Below are positions 13,651 through 21,959 of a stretch of DNA of 34,595 bases, piece after piece. This DNA comes from Sulfuritalea sp. GTDB taxonomy: Bacteria > Pseudomonadota > Gammaproteobacteria > Burkholderiales > Rhodocyclaceae. Location of the stretch: positions 1 through 34,595 of the forward strand of contig JADYZH010000135.1 in assembly GCA_020853215.1 (NCBI GenBank), in the 5' to 3' direction. Each line of letters begins with the position of its first letter. The first letter of the stretch is position 1. The notes under the pieces were generated by a model. It ran no database searches, was not told where the DNA came from, and saw only the letters and a list, made by a program, of their open reading frames with translations. Made by a program: the position numbers and the translations under genes.

Positions 13651-15921
13651 TTATCGCTGTGTCAGGTTTTCGCTGAGGATGCGCGGCGTGATGAAGACCA
13701 GCAACTCACTGCGCGCCGAGCTCTTGGTCGTGGTCTTGAACAAGTTGCCCACGTAGGGCAGGTCGCCCAGGAAGGGAACCCTGTCCTGGCTTTGAAGCTC
13801 GGATTCGCGCGCAAATCCGCCGATTACCACGGTTCCGCCATTCTCCACAATCACGTTGGTGGTCACGGTATTGGTATCCAGGCTGCCGGTCGTGGCATTG
13901 GTGATCGTGCTCTTGGCGATATTCAAGTCAAGGCTGATACGATTGTCCGGGTTGACCGACGGCGTCACCCCGAGAGTAAGGGGCGCCGAAAAAGTCTGGT
14001 AGATGGGCAGGCCCGTTGTCGCGTTGACGCCGCTGAGGATGGTCACCTGCTGCGTATTGTTGATCGTCGCCGCCTTGCGATTCAGCGTGACGACCCGCGG
14101 GGAAGAGATCGTCTTGTTACGCAGGTCGGTTTCCGCCGCCTGCAACTCCAGTGCGAGCAGCTTGCTGCCGGCGTTGTTGAACAGCATCAAACCGAAGTTG
14201 GCCGCACCTGCCAGGGAATAGCTGGGTTTGAAGATGTCGGTCGATCGGGTCAGAACCGGCGTGCTCGGCGCATTGTAAGTATCGACATTGGAATAGCTCG
14301 ACGTGGTGCCAAAAGCCGCGCGGGTTCCGGTGCCGAACAGCTGGTGCCCGCCGGAGCCGAGGAGATTGGCGTTGGCCAGACGCAAACGCATGCCGAGCGA
14401 ACTGGCGAATCCGGTCGAGGCCTCCACGATACGGGCTTCGATCATCACCTGCTTGGGCGGCACATCCACGTTGCGGATGACTTCGCGAATGGCTTCCACC
14501 ACGGATGCCGTATCGCGGACGAATATCTGGTTGGTTGCGTCGTGGGCCGATATGCTGCCGCGGGCGGTAAGCATGCCCTTGGCGGGCCCGGCACCGCCCG
14601 CCGGCGCGGCACCGCCCGGTGCTGGTGCCGTCGAAGGGGAGCCGCCGGCGATATTGGCCGCCGGGGAAACCACGCCGGCGACCGGAGGCGCGGCACCCGT
14701 CGGCGTCGCGGCGGGAGCGAAACTGGCATTTACCAGGGCGATGATATCGCTCGTCTTGACGTAGTTGAGCTTGAAGGTTTCAGCCACCAGCGGTGCGACA
14801 TCGCTGGCCCTCGCCGCTTCGTCCGCGCTGTCCTGGTCCCGCTTCTGCAGGACGGCTCGATCGCCGAAAAGAATTATGTCGTTGCGCACCCGCATTCCGG
14901 CATTGACCTGTCCCATGATGATTTCGAGCGCCTGGTCATAGGGAATGTTGTCGAGGTTCGCAGTTACGGTTCGTCCGTTCAGCGAGGGATCGATCAGCAC
15001 GTTCTTGCCGGAAATGTCGGCCAGGGTGCGCAGGACCATGGTCGCGTCGGCGGAGAAGAAATTGATCGAGACTTTCTTGCCCTGCTGGCCGGTCTGGACC
15101 AGCTTGTTCGCATCATCCGCCGGAATCGGTTTGACCTCGATCGACAGCTGGTTGTTCGCCAGGTGCGCCTGGTGGAACCAGCGTCCGCGGGCGTTGATGT
15201 CGATGCGCGTCAGGTTGCCCATGGCTCGCGAAGTCATCACGGTAACCGGCGTGGCGAAGTCGTTGACGTCGCGGCGATTCTGCAGGCGTTCGGGCAACTC
15301 CACATCCCGCAGTTCTACGGTCAGGCCCGTCCCCACGCGCCGTATGTCTACCGGCACGGTACCGTCGGTCAGATCAATGGTGATCCAGGCCTGGCCTTCT
15401 TCGCCGCGACGAAAGAGGATATCGCGTATTGCCGCTGCCTCGGTCCGGGCCACCGGGCTTCCCGACGCACCCGCCGGGGGCGACGCGGTTCGCTGAAATA
15501 CGCTGGGCGCGGGCTCATTGGTCGCCTGCACACCCTGTCCCTGCAACTTGATGAATAGAACATCGCCAGCGATTTCGGTGGAAAACTTGGTCGGTCGATA
15601 GAGATTCAGCACCAGCCGTGTCAACTTGTCGGACTGAACCACATTCAGGCTCTTGAGGTCACCTTCCGCCACCTGTTGCGTCGACTGGCCGGACTTGTTG
15701 TCGGTCTCGGGGAAATCGATCACCACCCGCGGCGGCTCGACCACGCTCCAGTTTCCAGGCATCGACTTCAGGGGTGCCGCCATTTGTACCTTGAGCAGGA
15801 CTTGATCGCCATCGCGCCTGACCTGGATCTGCTTGATGGAGTTTTCTGCCGCGAACGAAATGCCGGCGAGTCCAAGCCAAAGACCCGCAAGTGCAACAGC
15901 GGCGCGTTTAGTGTTGTTCAT
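13651..15921 (-). CDS. pilQ: type IV pilus secretin
   Basis: 756 aa from [17 protein letters not shown], a typical signal peptide ending near SFA-AEN. The ATG overlaps the pilP TGA (TGATG). PilQ forms the outer-membrane pore for the pilus fibre. Domains seen in order: N-terminal AMIN-type beta domains (about 30-300); a secretin N/STN-like region ([32 protein letters not shown]); an N-domain interrupted by an Ala/Pro/Gly-rich segment; and the C-terminal secretin core ending [30 protein letters not shown]. The low-complexity segment is at about 14580-14740. Last gene of pilMNOPQ and followed by a terminator-like hairpin. Confidence 0.96.
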   Translation of the reverse strand: [756 protein letters not shown]

Positions 15922-16445
15922 CAACGTCCTCCTTCTTTCGGCACGATGAGCAGCTTTTCCTGCGCCACCCATGCACCGTTCGCATCCTTCACGGATTCAA
16001 CTACCGTAACGCCTTCTCTGGTGATTGCCGTGATCTTGCCAAAGTTGCGACCCATGTATTCGCCCACGCGAACATGCTTGGGCTTGTTTGGCGGCGGCGT
16101 CTGGATCAGGGCATAGGGCACCGGCCCTGCCATGATGACGCCGGTCACCCTGAGATCCTCGAGCGGGAAAATCTCCAGTGGTTGCTGGGGACGCGCGCGA
16201 TCCGGCGCGGTCTTGTCCGCGGCGACGTCCAGCGTCACGATCTTGCCCGCTGCAAAGGGGGGCGTAAGCATCTCTGTTTCGTAGGAAACCACCGGGAACG
16301 GGGTTATTTCAGGAAGCGGCGCCACTTTGCCCTTCATGCCCTTGGCCTCGTCCCGCATCCACTGCCGCAAATCCTGGTGCTCCTGGCTGCCACAGCCCAG
16401 CAACAACAGCGGCAGGATCAGCGCAGCAAGCCGGCGGGAGTTCAT
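15921..16445 (-). CDS. pilP: type IV pilus alignment lipoprotein PilP
   Basis: 174 aa. A signal peptide with lipobox LLLLGC puts the lipidated Cys at residue 18. PilP links the inner-membrane PilMNO complex to the PilQ secretin in the periplasm. The C-terminal half, with LRVTGVIMAG...ALIQTPPP...VRVGEYMGRNFGKITAIT, is the small beta-sandwich typical of PilP. The start overlaps the pilO stop (ATGA) and the stop overlaps the pilQ start (TGATG), so it is embedded in a coupled operon. Confidence 0.94.
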   Translation of the reverse strand: MNSRRLAALILPLLLLGCGSQEHQDLRQWMRDEAKGMKGKVAPLPEITPFPVVSYETEMLTPPFAAGKIVTLDVAADKTAPDRARPQQPLEIFPLEDLRVTGVIMAGPVPYALIQTPPPNKPKHVRVGEYMGRNFGKITAITREGVTVVESVKDANGAWVAQEKLLIVPKEGGR

Positions 16446-17203
16446 TTCCGGCCTCCCTTGGGTTGCTGAGCCTTCTTCTGGCTGGCCATCTCCGCTTCAT
16501 CGAGATAGCGGAAGGTCTTGACCGTGGTTCTCAGCACCAGGGTCCCGTTCGGATTCGTACTCATGTTGATATCGTTCAAGGTGACGATACGCGGCAACTT
16601 GGCGACATCTCCTGTAAACGCGCCGATGTCATGATAACTGCCGATCAGATTCAGCGTGATCGGCACCTCGGCGTAGAACTCCCGCGGCGCCTCACCACCC
16701 GGCTTGAAAAGCTCGACCGCCAGCCCGCGGCTCTGGGCCGCCTTGTTGATATCGACCAGCATGTCTCCCATCTCGGCCTTGTTGGGCAATTGCTTGAGCA
16801 AGGCACCGAACGAGCGGTCGATCTCGGCCAGCTGGCGACGGTATTCGTCGAGATTTACAGCCTGCTTCTTCTTGCCCAGCCAGTCTTCCTTGAGCTTGGC
16901 TTCCTGCTGTTTCATGGCCTCCAGCTCCTCGAGCTGAACGCTCCAGCCGAAAGCCCCGAAGCCCCAGGCGGCGGCCAGCAATGCGGCGAAAAAACCGAAC
17001 AGTATGACGACGCGCGGTGCCAGCGGCCACAAGCCCGGATCCTTGAAGTCCAGGGTCTTGAAATCCATCGCCAGTTGCTGGAAGTTGATCAGCGGCGCTT
17101 TGGGTGCCACCGGCTCCGACTTGACCGCCTGCTTGTCCGCCAGCTTTTCGGCAGCGGACTTGCGCTTGAACAAACCGGCAATCGAAGGGGGCAGCTTCAT
17201 CAT
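16442..17203 (-). CDS. pilO: type IV pilus inner-membrane protein PilO
   Basis: 253 aa. The N-terminal cytoplasmic stretch (about 1-62) is longer than in many PilO proteins. One membrane segment follows (about 64-88), then a coiled-coil (about 90-130: LEELEAMKQQEAKLKEDW) and a periplasmic ferredoxin-like domain (LLKQLPNKAEMGDMLVDINKAAQSRGL, VPITLNLIGSYHDIGAF). It pairs with PilN to carry force and signals from PilM to PilP/PilQ. It overlaps pilN and pilP by 4 bp (ATGA) at each side. Confidence 0.94.
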   Translation of the reverse strand: MMKLPPSIAGLFKRKSAAEKLADKQAVKSEPVAPKAPLINFQQLAMDFKTLDFKDPGLWPLAPRVVILFGFFAALLAAAWGFGAFGWSVQLEELEAMKQQEAKLKEDWLGKKKQAVNLDEYRRQLAEIDRSFGALLKQLPNKAEMGDMLVDINKAAQSRGLAVELFKPGGEAPREFYAEVPITLNLIGSYHDIGAFTGDVAKLPRIVTLNDINMSTNPNGTLVLRTTVKTFRYLDEAEMASQKKAQQPKGGRK

Positions 17204-17763
17204 TTCTTCCCTGGCGCCGCAGTCTGACGGGTGATCATGGTGGTGATGCTGAAGGCGTTGAGCCGGCGGCTGGCAACCGTCTCGGCCTTGGTTTCGACCA
17301 GCGTCGATTTCTCGAGCAATGGCGATTCGTCGAGATTGTTCATCAGCGTCGTGATTCGCGCATTCGACTGTGCATAGCCGGTGATGGAGATTCTTTGCCC
17401 GGTTTGCACCAGAGTGCGCAAATAGATACCTTCGGGGACCTGCTTGGCCAACTCGTTGAACAGGTGCACGGTTTCCGTACGATTGGCCTGTAACGCCTCG
17501 ATGACCCGCTTGCGCGCCAGTAGCGCGTTGGTCTGCTCCTGGATTTTCTTGATTTCGTTAATTTCCTTGTCCAAGCTGGATATTTCGCGCTTGAGGAATT
17601 CATTCGCATCGTTTTGCGCGGTAATCTGGCGGTTTATGAACGAGAATCCCAGGAACCAGATCAGTCCGGCCAGTACCGCAATCATCCCAAGCAGGACATA
17701 GAACTGCTGTCGCCGCGACTTGCGCTTGGCCTCGCGATGCGGAAGCAGGTTGATCCGTATCAT
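17200..17763 (-). CDS. pilN: type IV pilus inner-membrane protein PilN
   Basis: 187 aa from MIRINLLPHREAKRK. The first residues, INLLP, are the conserved PilN tail that docks in the PilM groove. A single membrane segment (about 20-42) is followed by a coiled-coil with KEINEIKKIQ and a periplasmic fold (IYLRTLVQTGQRISITGYAQS). The chosen ATG overlaps the pilM stop by ATGA; an in-frame start 30 bp upstream lies within pilM and would bury the docking motif. Confidence 0.95.
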   Translation of the reverse strand: MIRINLLPHREAKRKSRRQQFYVLLGMIAVLAGLIWFLGFSFINRQITAQNDANEFLKREISSLDKEINEIKKIQEQTNALLARKRVIEALQANRTETVHLFNELAKQVPEGIYLRTLVQTGQRISITGYAQSNARITTLMNNLDESPLLEKSTLVETKAETVASRRLNAFSITTMITRQTAAPGKK

Positions 17764-18851
17764 TGATCGAACTTCCTGAGCGCCAGCCCGCACGCCACCA
17801 TCAGCGACGGCGCGTCCGTGGCCAGCTGCTTGGCGCGAATGCGCGGCGAAATGGCCATGCCGGCAAAGGGATCCGCGAGCAGCGTGTTGATATTGGTACG
17901 CTGGCCAACGATTTCCGCCACACCGGGAACAAGCGCCGAACCGCCGGCGAGAATGATGTAATGCACCTCGCCGTATGGCGTGGATGTAAAGAAGAACTGC
18001 ATGGCACGCGCGACTTCCTGCGCCAGTCCTTCAATGAACGGGTGAAGAATTTCCGCTTCGTAGTTGTCCGGCGGCGTTCCGGAACGCTTGAGGCTTTCCG
18101 CCTCCTCGGGCCCCATGCCGTAAGCGCGCATGATTTCCTCGGTCAGCCTGACTCCGCCGAAGGCCTGCTCCCGCGTGTACAGTTGCTGGTCATCCTTCAT
18201 GATGGTGATTTTCATCGCCGACGCGCCGACATCCACCAACGCCACGATCTGCCCGGCGCCCTCGCCGGGGAGCTGCTTGGTAACGAGTTCGTACGCCGCC
18301 TCGGTTGCATACACCTCGACATCCATCACCACGGGCTTCAACTCGGCCACTTCGGCGGCGGCCACGCGATCTTCGACTTTCTCCTTGCGCGACGCAGCCA
18401 GCAAAACTTCGACATCATCCGGGTTTCCCGGCGCCGGACCGATCACCTGAAAGTCGAGATTGACCTCTTCGAGGGCAAACGGGAGGTACTGGTTGGCTTC
18501 CGACTCGACCTGGATTTCCATCTCCTGATCCCGCAGGGTCGCCGGCAGCGTGATCTTCTTGGTAATCACCGCCGCCGTCGGCAAGGCCATGGCGACAAAT
18601 CGCGTCGAAGTGCCGAGCCGCTTCCAGCAGCGTTGCAGGGTCTCCGCAACAGCCTCGATCGATGCCAGATTGCCGTCAACCACTGCGTCTTTCGGCAGCG
18701 GCTCGATCGCATAGCGCTCGACACGAGGCTGCCCCTTGCCGGCATCGACCAGTTCGACCATCTTGACGGCGGTCGAACTGATATCCACACCGATCAGCGG
18801 ACGGAGCTTCGGGTCAAAGATCGACTTCAGTGCCGCGACATCGATCTGCAA
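17760..18851 (-). CDS. pilM: type IV pilus assembly ATPase-like protein PilM (TTG start)
   Basis: 363 aa. Actin-like cytoplasmic protein that binds the PilN N-terminus and anchors the alignment complex. Seen: phosphate-1 motif GVDISSTAVKMVEL near residue 20, the VDVGASAMKITIM motif near 205, and an adenosine-type ILAGGSALVPGV near 305. The start codon is TTG. It is supported by a clean AAAGGA ribosome binding site (18864-18859) 7 nt upstream, and no ATG or GTG in frame fits better. First gene of pilMNOPQ-aroKB-dgt, divergent from the PBP1A gene. Confidence 0.95.
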   Translation of the reverse strand: MQIDVAALKSIFDPKLRPLIGVDISSTAVKMVELVDAGKGQPRVERYAIEPLPKDAVVDGNLASIEAVAETLQRCWKRLGTSTRFVAMALPTAAVITKKITLPATLRDQEMEIQVESEANQYLPFALEEVNLDFQVIGPAPGNPDDVEVLLAASRKEKVEDRVAAAEVAELKPVVMDVEVYATEAAYELVTKQLPGEGAGQIVALVDVGASAMKITIMKDDQQLYTREQAFGGVRLTEEIMRAYGMGPEEAESLKRSGTPPDNYEAEILHPFIEGLAQEVARAMQFFFTSTPYGEVHYIILAGGSALVPGVAEIVGQRTNINTLLADPFAGMAISPRIRAKQLATDAPSLMVACGLALRKFDQ

Positions 18852-18905
18852 AGAATTTTCCTTTAAAAATATTGCTTTACAAGCTATACGGATAATTTAC
18901 TTCAG

Positions 18906-18934
18906 ATGCTAGCAGCAACTATATCGACTGTAAA
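18906..18934 (-). promoter_or_regulatory. candidate promoter for pilMNOPQ
   Basis: Minus strand: -35 TTTACA (18934-18929), a 17-bp spacer and -10 TAGCAT (18911-18906), matching the consensus at five and four of six positions. The surrounding 18852-18960 region is clearly AT-richer than the rest of the window and carries no coding sequence. Confidence 0.5.
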
Positions 18935-18983
18935 GCTAAATTATCAGCACCAAGCCAACGAAGCGTGTCTCTGACGCCACAGC

Positions 18984-18989
18984 TATAAT
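18984..18989 (+). promoter_or_regulatory. -10 box upstream of the PBP1A gene
   Basis: A perfect TATAAT hexamer lies 30 bp before the GTG start. No good -35 box is seen at 16-18 bp. Predicted leader is about 23 nt. Confidence 0.4.
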
Positions 18990-19018
18990 TCCTCGCGCCG
19001 CCCTCCTCCCAGCCCATC

Positions 19019-21403
19019 GTGTCCATTTCCGCCCTGCCCACTCCCGTTCGCTGGGTGTTGTATCTCCTGCTCCTGACCGGCGGCACCCTGTTATCGGTGG
19101 CCGCCCTTGCCGGCATAGTGTTGCTGCTTGCCTACCCGCAACTGCCTTCGGTCGAGGTACTGACCGACTATCAACCCAAGATTCCGCTGCGCATCTACTC
19201 TGCCGACGGCTACCTGATCGGTGAATTCGGCGAGGAACGACGCAATTTTGTGTTGATCAAAGATGTTCCCGCCGTCATGACCCAGGCAATTCTCGCCGCC
19301 GAAGACGAACGCTTCTACCAGCATCCCGGCATCGACACGCTGGGCGTATTGCGCGCAGCGTATTCCAATTTCGTCGGCGGTGGCAAGCGCCAAGGTGCGT
19401 CGACCATCACCATGCAGGTGGCGCGCAACTTTTTCCTTTCCACCGAAAAGACCCTGACCCGCAAACTTTACGAGATGTTACTGGCTTTCAAAATCGAGAA
19501 CAATCTGGGAAAGGATCAGATCCTCGAGATCTATATCAACCAGATTTATCTCGGCCAGCGGGCCTACGGCTTCTCTTCCGCCGCACAGATTTACTTCGGC
19601 AAGGCGCTGAAGGACATCAGCATCGCCGAAGCGGCCATGCTCGCCGGGTTGCCGAAAGCGCCTTCGGCCTTCAATCCGGTGGCCAACCCGAAACGGGCCC
19701 AGCTTCGCCAGCGCTACGTCCTGCGCCGGATGCACGAGTTGAATTTCATCGACGATGCCCGGTGGAAGTCCGCCCAGGCGGAAGCCCTGCACGTAAAACG
19801 CGATGTAAATGACTTCGGTGTTCGTGCCGAGCATGTTGCCGAAATGGCGCGCCAGATCGCCGTCGAGCACTTCCCCGACGAGGTCTACAACCGCGGCCTG
19901 CGCGTGATCACCACCATTGACCGCGCCGACCAGCAGGCCGCCTACCTGGCACTTCGAAGCGGAGTCATGGATTACGACCGGCGTCATGGCTATCGCGGCG
20001 CCGAGGCCTACGTCGACATGAAAGACATCGGTTCGGACCAGGACGAGGAACTCGAAGAACACCTGTCCGATTTCAACGACAGCGACGACCTGCTGCCAGC
20101 CATCGTCCTCGAGTCCGGACCGCGGCAGGTACGCGCCTACCTGCGCGGCGGCGAGGTGCTGAAGATTGGCGAAGACGGCCTCAAATTCGCGGCCCGCATG
20201 CTGGATGACAAGGCTGCGCCAAACAAGCGCATACGGCGAGGTGCGGTGATCCGCGTGCAAAAGGCCGGGAAAAGCTGGCAGATCCTCCAGTTGCCCGAGG
20301 TCGAAGCGGCGTTCGTCGCCGCCAGCCCGGTCGACGGCGCGATCCGCGCGCTGGTCGGCGGCTTCGATTTCAATCGGAGCAAGTTCAACCACGTCACCCA
20401 GGCCTGGCGCCAGCCGGGCTCCAGCTTCAAGCCCTTCATCTACTCCGCCGGCCTGGAAAAGGGCTATACGCCGGCATCGGTGATCGCAGACGAGCCCGTT
20501 TCGATCTCGGCCGAAGAGACCGGTTCCCAAGCCTGGGAACCGAAGAACTACGACGGCAAGTACGAAGGCCCGATGAGCTTGCGTACCGCACTGGCGAAAT
20601 CCAAGAACATGGTCTCGATCCGCCTGCTGCGTTCCATAGGCACCCAGTATGCACAGGACTACGTGACGCGCTTCGGTTTCGATGCCGACAAGAATCCGCC
20701 GTATCTGACCCTGGCCCTTGGTGCCGGCGCCGTGACCCCGTGGCAGCAACTCGCCGCCTATTCGATCTTCGCCAATGGCGGTTACCGCATCACGCCCTAT
20801 ATCGTGCGCCAGATCGTGGACGACAAGGGCACGGTGCTGGCCGCCATGCAGCCCGCGCTGGCAGGCGACGAGGCGCTGCGCGCGATCGACGCGCGCAATG
20901 CCTGGCTGATGGACTCGATGATGCACGACGTGGTGCGGCGCGGCACCGCCACCCGCGCCGCGGCGGTGCTCAAGCGCAGCGACCTGGCGGGCAAGACCGG
21001 TACCACCAACGACTACATCGACGCCTGGTTCTGCGGCTACCAGCCGACCGTGGTCGGCGTCGCCTGGATCGGCTTCGACCAGCCCAGGCGCATGGGCAAC
21101 GGCGAAACCGGGGGCGCTGCAGCGCTGCCGATCTGGATCGGCTTCATGGAGCACGCCCTGAAGGGGGTTCCCGAAAGTTGGCAGGAAACCCCGGAAGGAC
21201 TGGTAACGATCGTCGCCCACGATCCGTCGGGGAAGACCACCAAGGAACTGATCTACAAGGAGCACCTGCCGGCTCCGCCGGTGGATGCGGAGGCCGAAGA
21301 ACCGAAGCAGGAACCGACGCAAGAGCCCGCGCCGGTGACGGACGCCAAACCCAAGCCGGTGGAAAAACCGGCGGCGCAAAAGTCCGCGGAAAAGAAGAAC
21401 TAG
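19019..21403 (+). CDS. mrcA: penicillin-binding protein 1A (bifunctional glycosyltransferase/transpeptidase)
   Basis: 794 aa, GTG start; no clear ribosome binding site. It polymerises lipid II and crosslinks peptidoglycan at the outer face of the inner membrane. Seen: a membrane anchor (about 12-38); GT51 domain with AAEDERFYQHPG (catalytic E95), GASTITMQVARN and QILEIYINQIYLG; an OB-like/linker region (about 300-430); and the transpeptidase domain with SSFK (catalytic S468), SKN (528-530) and KTG (659-661). The C-terminus is a Pro/Glu/Lys-rich tail (about 760-794). It is divergent from the pil operon, a long-standing neighbour pair in proteobacteria. Its TAG stop lies in a CTAG shared with cyaY. 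Confidence 0.95.
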   Translation: MSISALPTPVRWVLYLLLLTGGTLLSVAALAGIVLLLAYPQLPSVEVLTDYQPKIPLRIYSADGYLIGEFGEERRNFVLIKDVPAVMTQAILAAEDERFYQHPGIDTLGVLRAAYSNFVGGGKRQGASTITMQVARNFFLSTEKTLTRKLYEMLLAFKIENNLGKDQILEIYINQIYLGQRAYGFSSAAQIYFGKALKDISIAEAAMLAGLPKAPSAFNPVANPKRAQLRQRYVLRRMHELNFIDDARWKSAQAEALHVKRDVNDFGVRAEHVAEMARQIAVEHFPDEVYNRGLRVITTIDRADQQAAYLALRSGVMDYDRRHGYRGAEAYVDMKDIGSDQDEELEEHLSDFNDSDDLLPAIVLESGPRQVRAYLRGGEVLKIGEDGLKFAARMLDDKAAPNKRIRRGAVIRVQKAGKSWQILQLPEVEAAFVAASPVDGAIRALVGGFDFNRSKFNHVTQAWRQPGSSFKPFIYSAGLEKGYTPASVIADEPVSISAEETGSQAWEPKNYDGKYEGPMSLRTALAKSKNMVSIRLLRSIGTQYAQDYVTRFGFDADKNPPYLTLALGAGAVTPWQQLAAYSIFANGGYRITPYIVRQIVDDKGTVLAAMQPALAGDEALRAIDARNAWLMDSMMHDVVRRGTATRAAAVLKRSDLAGKTGTTNDYIDAWFCGYQPTVVGVAWIGFDQPRRMGNGETGGAAALPIWIGFMEHALKGVPESWQETPEGLVTIVAHDPSGKTTKELIYKEHLPAPPVDAEAEEPKQEPTQEPAPVTDAKPKPVEKPAAQKSAEKKN

Positions 21404-21726
21404 AGCTCGACCCGCACCCCGGCCTGTTCCGAGACGGAGCGTGCCAGCGCGGCCAGCAGTTCTTCGCCATCGCGCGTTCCCAGCCAGCGCCCGCCGTCGG
21501 GCCGGAAGTGGTATCCGCCCGACTTGGCCGCCACCCAGATTTCGCGCGCCGCGCCGTGGCGATTGACGATGATCTTCGAACCGTTCTCGAACTCGATCTC
21601 GATCACGCCGCCGGGCTTGGTTTCGAAATCGAAATCGGCGACGCCACTTGCGCTCGCCGCTTCCAGCGCCGCCTCGATGCGCGCCAGCTCCGCATCGGCC
21701 GCCATCGTGAATTCCCGCTCGTCCAT
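21400..21726 (-). CDS. cyaY: frataxin-like iron-sulfur cluster assembly protein CyaY
   Basis: 108 aa from MDEREFTMAAD, the usual CyaY size; GAGGAC precedes the ATG. A longer in-frame start (21795) would overlap the divergent lptM leader and is rejected. CyaY binds iron and modulates IscS-driven Fe-S assembly. Seen: the acidic first helix, the beta sheet VIEIEFENGSKIIVNRHG, REIWVAAKSGGYHF, and the conserved Trp of GGRWLGTRDGEEL. Convergent with the PBP1A gene, overlapping by 4 bp, and divergent from lptM. Confidence 0.93.
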   Translation of the reverse strand: MDEREFTMAADAELARIEAALEAASASGVADFDFETKPGGVIEIEFENGSKIIVNRHGAAREIWVAAKSGGYHFRPDGGRWLGTRDGEELLAALARSVSEQAGVRVEL

Positions 21727-21830
21727 CGCGCCCTGTCCTCGGATTTGTAAAACAGCCGACAGGATACAGAATGTCGCCGTCGCTGCGCGCCGCATATACT
21801 TATGGCCTCAGCTCCTCACAGATAAACCCC

Positions 21831-21959
21831 ATGCGCCCCCTGACTCTGCTTGCCGCCCTGCTCACCCTTGCCATGCTTGCCGGCTGCGGCACAAAGACCC
21901 CGCTCAAGCTGCCGTCCCCGACGCCATCCGCCGACAAACCCGCCGAGCCCGTACGATGA
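21831..21959 (+). CDS. lptM: LptM (YifL)-type small lipoprotein
   Basis: 42 aa. A signal peptide with lipobox MLAGC puts the lipidated Cys at residue 19, followed by GTKTPLKLP, the short conserved stretch of this family. LptM acts as a maturation partner of the LptD/E LPS translocon in enterobacteria. Its stop overlaps the lysA ATG (ATGA). The position between cyaY and a lysine/DAP gene matches E. coli yifL. Too short for many gene finders, but the context and lipobox make it convincing. Confidence 0.85.
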   Translation: MRPLTLLAALLTLAMLAGCGTKTPLKLPSPTPSADKPAEPVR

